Shown here one piece after another: positions 15,643-22,433 of a stretch of DNA of 35,802 nt. The notes under the pieces are model-generated. The model saw only the letters and a list, made by a program, of their open reading frames with translations, had not been told where the DNA came from and did not search any database. Source of the stretch: Flavobacteriia bacterium (lineage in GTDB: Bacteria; Bacteroidota; Bacteroidia; Flavobacteriales; Flavobacteriaceae); NCBI GenBank assembly GCA_024635575.1, contig JAGXIN010000018.1:1-35802 (forward strand). The letters are read 5' to 3'. Made by a program: the position numbers and the translations under genes. How positions within the stretch are numbered: position 1 is the stretch's first letter; every line of letters begins with the position of its first letter.

Positions 15643-16965
15643 TTATTTGTAAACTTCTTTTACAAACTCTTCGTAATTCACGTCTTTTGTTTTAAAAGTC
15701 ATTTTTTCTTTATAGAAATTCAGTAATTTTTGACTTACCAACTGATCTTGCAAACGTTTGGCTTCATCCTGATTGCTTAAAACACGTTGAGCAATATCAT
15801 CCAATTCTTTTTCTTCAGGATTTAATTGTCCGTATTGCGCCATTTGAGCTTTTACAAATCCTATGGTAAAGTCTTTTAATTCATCATAACTTACTTGAAG
15901 ATTGTTATCTTTTAATATTTTACCTTCAATTAATTGGTAACGCAACCCTTTTTCAGATTTTTCATATTCGTCAGCAGCATCTTCTGGGGTCATCGGTTTT
16001 TCACCGGCAACAACCATCCATTTCTTAAGAAATTCAGCAGGCAAATCAAATTTTGTGTTTTCCACTAAATATTCGGTTACTGCATTCAATAATTGTTGAT
16101 CGGCCTGAGTTTGGAATTGTTTTTCGGCGTCTTCTTTTATCTTGGTTTTTAATTCTTCTAAAGATTTCACAACGTCAGCGCCAAATATTTTATCGAACAA
16201 TTCCTGGTTAATTTCTGCCAGTTCAGTAACATTAATTTCTTCTATGGTAAAAGTTACAGGAATTTCAATACCATGAATTTCATCGTGACTTAAGCCCAAT
16301 GCATCCATTAATTTATGATCGTCATCAAACAAACCTTTGGTATTTAATTCAACAACATCACCAACTTTTTTCCCAAGAAATTTTTGTTGATTTGCTTTTC
16401 CTTTAATTGAATCTAAAGCAATGGTTGATTTTTTGTTAATTTCTTTTTCCTCATTTACAAAAGTCCCTGCAATATTAACACCTTCTTCAACGGTATCTTT
16501 AGGAACCAATTTCCCGAAACGTTTTCTGATATTTTCAACTTCCTTTTCTAACAATTCCTTGTCTGCAACAATATTGTATTGTGTGATTTTATTTTTCGCT
16601 TCAAGGTTTACTTCAAATTCAGGAGCCAGACCCAATTCAAATTCAAAAGTGTAATCTTCCGTTTCCCAAGAAAATTCTTCTTCCATTTTAGGCAATGGAT
16701 TTCCCAAAATGTCTAATTTTTCTTCAATCAAAAAATTGTTTAAAGCATCTTGCAACAGTTTATTAACCTCATCAATCATAATAGATTTACCATACTGTTT
16801 TTTAACCATTCCCATAGGTACTTGTCCTTTTCTAAATCCCGGAATGTCGGCTTTTTTACGGTAATCCTGTAAAATTTTCTCTACTTTTTCTTGGTAATCT
16901 GCGGCTGATATTTCAACCTTTACCACTGCATTTAACGCATCAATATTTTCTTTTGTAATATTCAT
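15643..16965 (-). CDS. tig: trigger factor (ribosome-associated chaperone) with a degenerate PPIase domain
   Basis: A 440-residue chaperone that binds nascent chains at the ribosome exit tunnel. The N-terminal ribosome-binding domain holds the signature GFRKGQVP (about residues 43-50). The C-terminal helical chaperone domain is intact (from about residue 265). The middle FKBP-like domain (about 155-255) is hard to align with active prolyl isomerases: the GDxVxxDxxG entry is reduced to EGVNIAGTF, and the aromatic residues that line the active site are not visible. A divergent PPIase domain is, as I recall, common for trigger factors of Bacteroidota. A -33/-7 promoter pair lies upstream. In many bacteria tig sits directly before clpP; here three genes separate them. 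Confidence 0.94.
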   Translation of the reverse strand: MNITKENIDALNAVVKVEISAADYQEKVEKILQDYRKKADIPGFRKGQVPMGMVKKQYGKSIMIDEVNKLLQDALNNFLIEEKLDILGNPLPKMEEEFSWETEDYTFEFELGLAPEFEVNLEAKNKITQYNIVADKELLEKEVENIRKRFGKLVPKDTVEEGVNIAGTFVNEEKEINKKSTIALDSIKGKANQQKFLGKKVGDVVELNTKGLFDDDHKLMDALGLSHDEIHGIEIPVTFTIEEINVTELAEINQELFDKIFGADVVKSLEELKTKIKEDAEKQFQTQADQQLLNAVTEYLVENTKFDLPAEFLKKWMVVAGEKPMTPEDAADEYEKSEKGLRYQLIEGKILKDNNLQVSYDELKDFTIGFVKAQMAQYGQLNPEEKELDDIAQRVLSNQDEAKRLQDQLVSQKLLNFYKEKMTFKTKDVNYEEFVKEVYK

Positions 16966-17005
16966 TTTATGCTGTTTTTATCTTAAAATCATTCAAAATT
17001 GGGTG

Positions 17006-17036
17006 CAAAAGTACTATTTTTTAAGCATCTAACAAA
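17006..17036 (-). promoter_or_regulatory. Bacteroidota -33/-7 promoter of tig
   Basis: Minus-strand TTTG (17033-17036) and TACTTTTG (17006-17013) are separated by 19 bases, matching the bacteroidotal -33 TTTG and -7 TAnnTTTG pair. The -7 element lies 40 bases before the tig ATG. This is the clearest two-part promoter in the window. Confidence 0.65.
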
Positions 17037-17069
17037 TATTTAACTGCTTCAAATGCAACTATTTTCTTT

Positions 17070-17408
17070 CTATTCGTCTATAAATGAATATAAAATAGAC
17101 TGAAATAAGGAGAGTATCAGACTAAATAATAAAGCGACCCAAAAGCCAGATACATAAAAACCATCAATAAGACTGTCGGCCAACATAATAATTAAGGCAT
17201 TGATTACCAATAAAAACAATCCCAAAGTTATGATGGTTACAGGCAATGTCAATATCACGAGAATTGGTTTTACAGTAACTCGCAAGAGCCCTAAAACAAT
17301 GGCAACAATTATTGCACTGGTATAATTTTCAACTGAAACTCCCGGTAAAAAATGGGCAATTATTAATACAGCCGCTGCAGTTAACAGTATTTTTAAAATT
17401 AATTTCAT
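17070..17408 (-). CDS. small membrane protein of the phage-holin-like family (Phage_holin_4_2 type)
   Basis: A 112-residue protein that is almost entirely hydrophobic, with four transmembrane helices (about residues 4-22, 29-49, 54-76 and 86-106). It matches the family annotated as 'phage holin family protein' in many bacteria, with the typical GLLRVTVKPILVILTLPVTI loop in the middle. Despite the name, chromosomal members have no shown lytic role and no phage genes are nearby. The ATG at 17408 is part of the conserved repeat junction ATGAAA that also starts the two short ORFs upstream, and it lies 4 bases after the stop of the nearer ORF. Function unknown. Confidence 0.85.
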   Translation of the reverse strand: MKLILKILLTAAAVLIIAHFLPGVSVENYTSAIIVAIVLGLLRVTVKPILVILTLPVTIITLGLFLLVINALIIMLADSLIDGFYVSGFWVALLFSLILSLFQSILYSFIDE

Positions 17409-17578
17409 CTGTTTAAATTTTATTTTTTAGCGGGAACAGATGCTGTTCGCCATTAATCATTCCTTTGTGTGTCAAAATTTGATATGCTCGTTTCATTTGT
17501 TTAAATTTTATTTTTTAGCGGCAACAAATGCTGTTCGCCATTAATTATTCCTTTGTGTGTCAAAATTTGACATGCTCG
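17403..17578. repeat. two tandem copies of an 88-bp repeat (third, decayed partial copy follows)
   Basis: Copy A spans 17403-17490 and copy B spans 17491-17578. They differ at only five positions in 88. A further TTTCAT at 17579-17584, with a roughly similar AT-rich flank up to about 17598, may be a degraded third copy or simply the boundary. Read on the minus strand, each repeat junction is ATGAAA, which is also the first two codons of the holin-like gene. Within copy A, GAACAG-CAT-CTGTTC forms a 6-bp inverted repeat that is broken in copy B. Confidence 0.93.
17413..17496 (-). CDS. putative 27-residue short ORF, copy 1 (next to the holin-like gene)
   Basis: Minus-strand ATG at 17496 to TAA ending at 17413, 27 codons. 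The peptide starts MKRAYQILTHKG, continues MINGEQHLF and ends PLKNKI. It is basic and not hydrophobic, so it is not a signal peptide or membrane helix. It is followed by the 4-base spacer ACAG and then the ATG of the holin-like gene. I do not recognise a family. It could be an expressed micro-protein, a leader peptide, or an accidental frame on a duplicated intergenic element. The argument for coding is the near-identical second copy with an unbroken frame. Confidence 0.4.
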   Translation of the reverse strand: MKRAYQILTHKGMINGEQHLFPLKNKI

Positions 17579-17584
17579 TTTCAT
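17501..17584 (-). CDS. putative 27-residue short ORF, copy 2
   Basis: Minus-strand ATG at 17584 to TAA ending at 17501, the same length and frame as copy 1. Four bases differ inside the frame: Tyr5 to Cys, Met13 to Ile, a silent change at Leu20, and Phe21 to Leu. A 4-base spacer (ACAA) separates its stop from the ATG of copy 1. So copy 2, copy 1 and the holin-like gene form a chain with identical 4-base gaps. The alpha/beta hydrolase gene lies 75 bp upstream on the same strand. No strong promoter element was seen directly before it. Confidence 0.38.
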   Translation of the reverse strand: MKRACQILTHKGIINGEQHLLPLKNKI

Positions 17585-17659
17585 GTATTTATATTTTAAT
17601 GGTTTTATATTTTTTTAAGTGAATTTATAAAATTAACTAAAATTATGACAACATACTAA

Positions 17660-18424
17660 TTAGGTTAAAAAGTTAATGACTTCCTCATAAAACTGAGTCG
17701 GGTTTTCTGCATGAAGCCAATGACCTGCATTTTTAATGGTTATAATATTTGAATTTGTAAAATGTGCTTCAATTAATACCTTGTCATTTTCCGTAATATA
17801 GTTCGAATTCTCTCCTTTTAAAAACAAGGTTTCTCCACTAAAACGGGTAAAAGAAGGCAGCGCTTCACCCACTTCGCTATTGTGTTCCATTAAACTTTGC
17901 AAATTGAATCGGAACGCCAATTTCCCTTTTGATTTCCAATAGACGTTTTTGAGTAAAAACTGTAAAACACCTTCGTCTTTAATGTAAATTCTTAAAACGT
18001 CCTCCACTTTTTTTCGGGTATTTTGAAGCGAGAAATTAACCACATTCAATGCGGCTAAAATATCCTCGTGGTGCGGCGTGTAAAATCTTGGACTAATATC
18101 GGCTATAATTAATTTATCAACCAATTCGGGATACGTAACTGCAAATTGCATGGCCACTTTACCGCCCATGGAATGTCCCAACAATATTAAATATTCCAAA
18201 TGATAATGCTGAATATAGTTGTATAAATCTTCCACCATTAATTCATAATCAAAATCATCAGAATGAAAACTTCGACCGTGATTTCGCTGGTCAATTAAAT
18301 GCACTTCAAAATTTTCGGAGAACATGGTGCCCATCGACTTCCAATTGTCACTCATTCCAAAATAGCCATGTAAAATTACAAATGGCTGTCCGCTTCCTAA
18401 AATTGTTGAATGCAGTGTTTTCAT
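17660..18424 (-). CDS. alpha/beta hydrolase, YbfF-like esterase
   Basis: A 254-residue cytoplasmic alpha/beta-hydrolase fold enzyme. The oxyanion motif is HGYFG (19-23), the strand-4 motif is DQRNHGRS (45-52), the nucleophile elbow is GHSMGG (Ser85), a catalytic-site Asp candidate is Asp109 in IIADISP, and the catalytic His is in NAGHWLHAENP (about residue 235). The DQRNHG, GHSMGG, DISP and GHWLHAE set matches the YbfF-type acyl esterases, where the acidic residue also follows strand 5. The natural substrate is unknown. It follows pdxJ by 70 bp on the same strand and may be cotranscribed with it. Confidence 0.88.
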   Translation of the reverse strand: MKTLHSTILGSGQPFVILHGYFGMSDNWKSMGTMFSENFEVHLIDQRNHGRSFHSDDFDYELMVEDLYNYIQHYHLEYLILLGHSMGGKVAMQFAVTYPELVDKLIIADISPRFYTPHHEDILAALNVVNFSLQNTRKKVEDVLRIYIKDEGVLQFLLKNVYWKSKGKLAFRFNLQSLMEHNSEVGEALPSFTRFSGETLFLKGENSNYITENDKVLIEAHFTNSNIITIKNAGHWLHAENPTQFYEEVINFLT

Positions 18425-18494
18425 TTTGGTTGTTGGTTTCTGGTTTTAGTTGTAAGTTTTAAGCAAATATTAAACGGTTAAACAAATAAACAAT

Positions 18495-19211
18495 TCAACA
18501 TTTCAACTTATTTTTATACATATTCACCACATTTTCCAATCCCAAATAAAGGGCCTCTGTGATAAGTGCATGACCAATGGAAACTTCCAATAAATTTGGG
18601 ATGTTTTGTGCAAAAAACTGAATATTATGCAAACTTAAATCGTGACCGGCATTAATTCCCAATCCAATATCATTTGCCAAAACAGCACTTTCAACAAAAG
18701 GTTTTATAGCGTTTTTATTTCCCAAACCATACTGTTTGGCAAATTCTTCGGTATACAATTCAATTCTGTCTGTTCCGGTATTGGCAGCAGCTTCAATTAA
18801 TTTTAAATCTGCATCAATAAATATGGAAGTCCGAATGCCTTTTAAGTGAAATTCGGCAACTATTTCTTTCAAAAAATATTGATGTTTAATGGTGTCCCAA
18901 CCGGCATTTGAGGTAATTGCATCAATAGCATCAGGCACCAACGTAACTTGTGTAGGACGAATTTCCAACACCATATCAATGAATTTCTGTATTGGATTTC
19001 CTTCAATATTAAACTCGGTGGTCACAATTTTTTTTAAATCGAAGGCGTCCTGATAACGAATATGGCGTTCATCGGGTCTTGGGTGAATGGTAATTCCTTC
19101 AGCCCCAAAATCTTGAATATCGGAAGCCACTTTTACAACATTTGGATAATCTCCTCCACGAGAATTTCGTAACGTGGCAATTTTATTTACATTTACACTT
19201 AATTTTGTCAT
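18495..19211 (-). CDS. pdxJ: pyridoxine 5'-phosphate synthase PdxJ
   Basis: A 238-residue TIM-barrel enzyme that condenses 1-deoxyxylulose 5-phosphate with 3-amino-2-oxopropyl phosphate to make pyridoxine 5'-phosphate, the last new-ring step of the DXP-dependent vitamin B6 route. Family landmarks are the N-terminus [31 protein letters not shown] (catalytic His and phosphate contacts), VTLVPD, and the C-terminal GINAGHDLS and EVSIGHAL phosphate-binding loops. The ATG at 19211 was chosen over one at 19247 because that upstream codon overlaps the TAnnTTTG element and the family starts at the MTKLSVN point. It is divergent from the CBS-domain gene. Confidence 0.96.
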   Translation of the reverse strand: MTKLSVNVNKIATLRNSRGGDYPNVVKVASDIQDFGAEGITIHPRPDERHIRYQDAFDLKKIVTTEFNIEGNPIQKFIDMVLEIRPTQVTLVPDAIDAITSNAGWDTIKHQYFLKEIVAEFHLKGIRTSIFIDADLKLIEAAANTGTDRIELYTEEFAKQYGLGNKNAIKPFVESAVLANDIGLGINAGHDLSLHNIQFFAQNIPNLLEVSIGHALITEALYLGLENVVNMYKNKLKC

Positions 19212-19244
19212 TCTTAAAAAACCTTTAAAATTTAAATGAATGCA

Positions 19245-19252
19245 CAAATTTA
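19245..19252 (-). promoter_or_regulatory. Bacteroidota -7 promoter element for pdxJ
   Basis: Minus-strand TAAATTTG matches TAnnTTTG and lies 33 bases before the ATG chosen for pdxJ. It rules out the longer upstream start at 19247. Confidence 0.5.
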
Positions 19253-19287
19253 CGAAGTAAGAAGCTGTTTTTGGATTTATTTTTGAT

Positions 19288-19295
19288 TAATTTTG
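19288..19295 (+). promoter_or_regulatory. Bacteroidota -7 promoter element for the CBS-nadK unit
   Basis: TAATTTTG matches TAnnTTTG and lies 19 bases before the ATG at 19315. A TTG at 19271-19273 is a possible -33 box, though the 14-base gap is shorter than usual. Confidence 0.5.
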
Positions 19296-19314
19296 TAGCA
19301 TAACGGCAAACAAC

Positions 19315-19974
19315 ATGGAAACAACCCCTTATATTTTAAAAGAATTTAAAGCATTTACAACACACACAAAAATTGCCGATGTAAAGTTGCTTTTTAGAGA
19401 GACCACGTATTCTCATTTCCCTATTGTTGAAAAGAACCAATTATTGGGATTAATTCCTGAAATTGATATACGAAGTATTTTTGAAGATGATAAAGAACTT
19501 GGCAATTTTCAAGATCTATTTCAATTATTTTTCACGGAAGAAGACAATAATTTGTTAGAGATTCTGAAGATTTTTGCTGCAAACGAAACAAATTTAATCC
19601 CGGTTATTAATGATAAAAAGCAATATTTAGGCTATTGTGATTTAATTGATATTTTGCATGTTTACAACAATACACCATTTTTAAAAAATGAAGGTACGGT
19701 TTTAGGCATTGAAAAAAATATAACTGAATATTCATTTAGTGAAATTTGTCAGATTGTTGAATCCAATAATGGCAATGTTTTGGGTATTTTTATCTCAGAA
19801 GCTGATGCAACTTCTGTAAAAATAACACTAAAGTTTTTTGCGCAAGATGTGAATGATATTATTCAAACCTTCAGAAGATACAATTACAAGGTGCTTTCTA
19901 AACATAAAGAAGATTTTTATTTAGAAGATTTAAAAGAACGATCTAATTACCTGCAAAAATACCTAAACATTTAA
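19315..19974 (+). CDS. CBS-domain protein
   Basis: A 219-residue cytoplasmic protein with a pair of CBS motifs in the N-terminal 120 residues (YSHFPIVEKNQLLGLIPEIDI and NLIPVINDKKQYLGYCDLIDIL are the two typical strand-helix cores). A C-terminal ACT-like half (about 130-215) follows. Such proteins usually sense adenosine nucleotides. The gene is first in a conserved bacteroidotal string ahead of nadK, with only 2 bases between its stop and the nadK ATG. A regulatory link to NADP formation is plausible but not shown by the sequence. Confidence 0.88.
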   Translation: METTPYILKEFKAFTTHTKIADVKLLFRETTYSHFPIVEKNQLLGLIPEIDIRSIFEDDKELGNFQDLFQLFFTEEDNNLLEILKIFAANETNLIPVINDKKQYLGYCDLIDILHVYNNTPFLKNEGTVLGIEKNITEYSFSEICQIVESNNGNVLGIFISEADATSVKITLKFFAQDVNDIIQTFRRYNYKVLSKHKEDFYLEDLKERSNYLQKYLNI

Positions 19975-19976
19975 GG

Positions 19977-20858
19977 ATGAAAATTGCTATTTACGGACAA
20001 TACTACAAACCTGAAGATAAAATATACATTGAAGAATTATTGAAGGCCTTAGAAATTCATAAAATTGAATTTGTAATTGAACACAATTATTATTTAGGGT
20101 TAAAAAAACACATTAAAATTTTAAATGTCAAAACTTTTTCTTCCCATACAGAATTAGACACCACTTTTAATTTTATGTTTACCATTGGCGGTGACGGCAC
20201 CATTTTAAGGGCTGTCACTTTTATCCGGGAATCGAATATTCCAATAGTAGGAATAAATACAGGGCGATTGGGTTTTTTGGCAACCGTGCAAAAAGAGGAA
20301 ATTACAACGGCAATTAAACTGCTTTTGGAAAAAAAATACCTTATCCATAAACGCACCTTATTAAGTGTAACAACCACCCCTGAAATTGAAGGTCTGGCTT
20401 CCCTTAATTTTGCATTAAATGAAGTTTCTGTGAACAGGAAAAATACAGCCTCCATGATTACCATTGAAACTTATTTAGACCAGGAATATTTAACTTCTTA
20501 TTGGGCTGACGGTTTGATTATTGCAACACCAACAGGCTCAACCGGATATTCATTAAGTTGTGGTGGTCCCATAATTATACCCAAAGCAAAAAGTTTTGTT
20601 TTAACGCCAATTGCACCCCATAATTTAAATGCAAGACCCTTGATAATTCCTAATGAAACAAAAATTAAAATGACGGTAAGCGGTAGGGAAGATAAATTTT
20701 TCTTATCACTGGATTCAAGAATCACCACCATAAACAGTAAAACTGAAATTTTTGTGGAAAAATCTAACTTCACCTTAAAAATTGTAGAAATTAACCAACA
20801 AACTTTTATAAAAACCCTGCGTGATAAATTACTTTGGGGACAAGATGTCAGGAATTAG
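19977..20858 (+). CDS. nadK: NAD kinase
   Basis: A 293-residue enzyme that phosphorylates NAD to NADP using ATP or polyphosphate. The family motifs are intact: GGDGT (residues 71-75, catalytic Asp73), NTGRLGFLA, LNEVSVNR, and the glycine-rich TPTGSTGYSLSCGGP loop, followed by APHNLNARPLIIP. The length is normal. The start is 2 bases after the CBS-gene stop, so they are cotranscribed. A probable terminator lies 80 bases downstream and separates it partly from porG. Confidence 0.97.
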   Translation: MKIAIYGQYYKPEDKIYIEELLKALEIHKIEFVIEHNYYLGLKKHIKILNVKTFSSHTELDTTFNFMFTIGGDGTILRAVTFIRESNIPIVGINTGRLGFLATVQKEEITTAIKLLLEKKYLIHKRTLLSVTTTPEIEGLASLNFALNEVSVNRKNTASMITIETYLDQEYLTSYWADGLIIATPTGSTGYSLSCGGPIIIPKAKSFVLTPIAPHNLNARPLIIPNETKIKMTVSGREDKFFLSLDSRITTINSKTEIFVEKSNFTLKIVEINQQTFIKTLRDKLLWGQDVRN

Positions 20859-20936
20859 CCATCCTAAAAATCATAAAGCAAATAGAAAAGTTAATCCGCA
20901 ATAATTTCATTTAAAATCAGTTAATCAAAAAAGACG

Positions 20937-20970
20937 TTGCTAAACTTCAATAAGCAACTATAATTTTTTA
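20937..20970 (+). terminator. probable intrinsic terminator or attenuator after nadK
   Basis: GTTGCT (20937-20942) pairs with AGCAAC (20953-20958) across a 10-base loop, followed by TATAATTTTTTA. The stem is short and the T run directly abuts the next -7 element, so termination is probably partial. Confidence 0.5.
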
Positions 20971-20976
20971 TATTTG
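20969..20976 (+). promoter_or_regulatory. Bacteroidota -7 promoter element for porG-uppS-bamA
   Basis: TATATTTG matches TAnnTTTG, 15 bases before the ATG at 20992. It overlaps the in-frame TTG codon at 20974, which makes that codon an unlikely start. Confidence 0.5.
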
Positions 20977-20991
20977 CTGGCTATTTTATTT

Positions 20992-21678
20992 ATGAAAAAA
21001 TTTGTTTTATTCACTGCAATCGTCTTTATCACAATGACTTCCAAAGCTCAGATTAATGAAGTTGGATTATTTGTTGGAGGAAGTAATTATATTGGAGACA
21101 TCGGTCCTGAATATTATATAAAACCCAATAATTTTATGGGTGGCATTATTTATAAATGGAATATGAACCCAAGAATCGCATTTAGGGGAACTTTTACATA
21201 TGCTCAAATTTCGTCTAATGACGCCGACGCTACAAATAAAGCGCGTTTAAACAGAGGAATGCGATTCACAAATAGCATAAAAGAACTTGCGGTTGGCGTG
21301 GAATTCAATTATTTTGAATACAATTTAGATGATTATAAGAAAACGCATACACCTTATTTATTGATTGAATTTGCTGCTTTTAATTACAATGTGGTAAAAT
21401 CAGAATATCCTCCTGGAAGCAGACAATATAATTATGAATCAAAAACTGCCTACGCCATTCCTTTTGGCATTGGCTATAAAACTAAGTTGGTTTACGATTT
21501 CGCCATTGCCATAGAAATAAGGGCGCGATATACTTTTGAAGATGATATAGATTATAATAACCAAGAAATAAATTCACTAAATTTTGGAAATCCAAACAGT
21601 AACGACTGGTATATACTGACAGGCATATCCCTTGTTTACTCTTTTGGAAGACCGCCTTGCTACGCAACTCCATATTGA
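20992..21678 (+). CDS. porG: PorG-like outer-membrane protein (DUF6089), type IX secretion linked
   Basis: A 228-residue exported beta-rich protein. It has a signal peptide (about 1-18, ending SKAQ) and then repeated amphipathic strands resembling a small outer-membrane barrel (NEVGLFVGGSNYIGDIG at its start, ISLVYSFG at its end). DUF6089 members include PorG, which anchors the PorK/PorN ring of the type IX secretion system to the outer membrane, and the porG-uppS-bamA order is widespread in Bacteroidota. The ATG at 20992 fits the signal peptide and the -7 element. Its TGA overlaps the ATG of uppS by one base (TGATG). The symbol is given by family and context; some genomes carry more than one DUF6089 paralogue. 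Confidence 0.83.
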   Translation: MKKFVLFTAIVFITMTSKAQINEVGLFVGGSNYIGDIGPEYYIKPNNFMGGIIYKWNMNPRIAFRGTFTYAQISSNDADATNKARLNRGMRFTNSIKELAVGVEFNYFEYNLDDYKKTHTPYLLIEFAAFNYNVVKSEYPPGSRQYNYESKTAYAIPFGIGYKTKLVYDFAIAIEIRARYTFEDDIDYNNQEINSLNFGNPNSNDWYILTGISLVYSFGRPPCYATPY

Positions 21679-22433
21679 TGAAAGATTTTAGATCCCAAAT
21701 AAATGCAGACAATCTCCCAAACCATATTGCAATAATTATGGATGGAAATGGCCGTTGGGCCGAAATGAAAGGAAAACCAAGAGTTTTTGGGCATAAAAAC
21801 GGCGTAACATCCGTAAAAGAAGTTATTGAAGGCTGCCGTGAAATTGGGGTCAATTATTTAACGCTCTATGCCTTTTCAACCGAAAATTGGAACCGACCAA
21901 AACTAGAAGTCAAAACGTTGATGGCATTGTTGGTTTCTTCTTTAAGAAAAGAATTGAAAACACTGGTCAAAAACGACATCAAATTAAAAACCATCGGAAA
22001 CATTGAAAATCTGCCTGAAAAAGCACAAGCAGAGCTTGCTGAAGTTGTTGAAAAAACAAAAAATAACACATCTTTAACATTAACGCTTGCATTAAGCTAC
22101 GGATCAAGGGAAGAAATTGTTAATGTTATCAGAAATATATCAAAAAAAGTTGTTAATAATCAACTTGCCGTTGAAGAAATTAACGAAAATATTATTAATA
22201 ATCATTTATATACGTTTTCTTTGCCGGATGTTGATTTATTGATTCGAACCAGTGGCGAAAAAAGAATCAGCAATTTTTTATTATGGCAAATAGCATACGC
22301 CGAATTGTATTTTACCAATACACTTTGGCCCGATTTCAGGAAAGAAAATTTATTTAATGCAATAGTAGATTATCAACAAAGAGAAAGACGATTTGGTAAA
22401 ACCAGCCAACAAATTGAAAAAATCAATGACTAA
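21678..22433 (+). CDS. uppS: isoprenyl (undecaprenyl) diphosphate synthase
   Basis: A 251-residue cis-prenyltransferase that extends farnesyl diphosphate to the C55 carrier lipid for peptidoglycan and surface polysaccharide. The key motifs are HIAIIMDGNGRW (catalytic Asp22), GHKNGV, YAFSTENW, and the C-terminal IRTSGEKRISNFLLWQ followed by AYAELYF. The ATG at 21678 shares a base with the porG stop codon. The family starts just upstream of LPNHIAIIMDGNGRW, so the longer frame from 21657 is not needed. Its last 8 bases overlap the start of bamA. Confidence 0.96.
   Translation: MKDFRSQINADNLPNHIAIIMDGNGRWAEMKGKPRVFGHKNGVTSVKEVIEGCREIGVNYLTLYAFSTENWNRPKLEVKTLMALLVSSLRKELKTLVKNDIKLKTIGNIENLPEKAQAELAEVVEKTKNNTSLTLTLALSYGSREEIVNVIRNISKKVVNNQLAVEEINENIINNHLYTFSLPDVDLLIRTSGEKRISNFLLWQIAYAELYFTNTLWPDFRKENLFNAIVDYQQRERRFGKTSQQIEKIND

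Noticed and set aside
17070-17408. Prophage remnant suggested by the holin-like gene
   Set aside because: No integrase, lysin, capsid or att-like sites are present, and this four-helix family is common on ordinary chromosomes.
17403-17600. CRISPR array suggested by the tandem repeat
   Set aside because: The 88-bp copies are adjacent without unique spacers, there are only two, and no cas gene is nearby.
19212-19247. Longer pdxJ start at 19247
   Set aside because: That ATG overlaps the TAAATTTG promoter element, and the family N-terminus matches the ATG at 19211.
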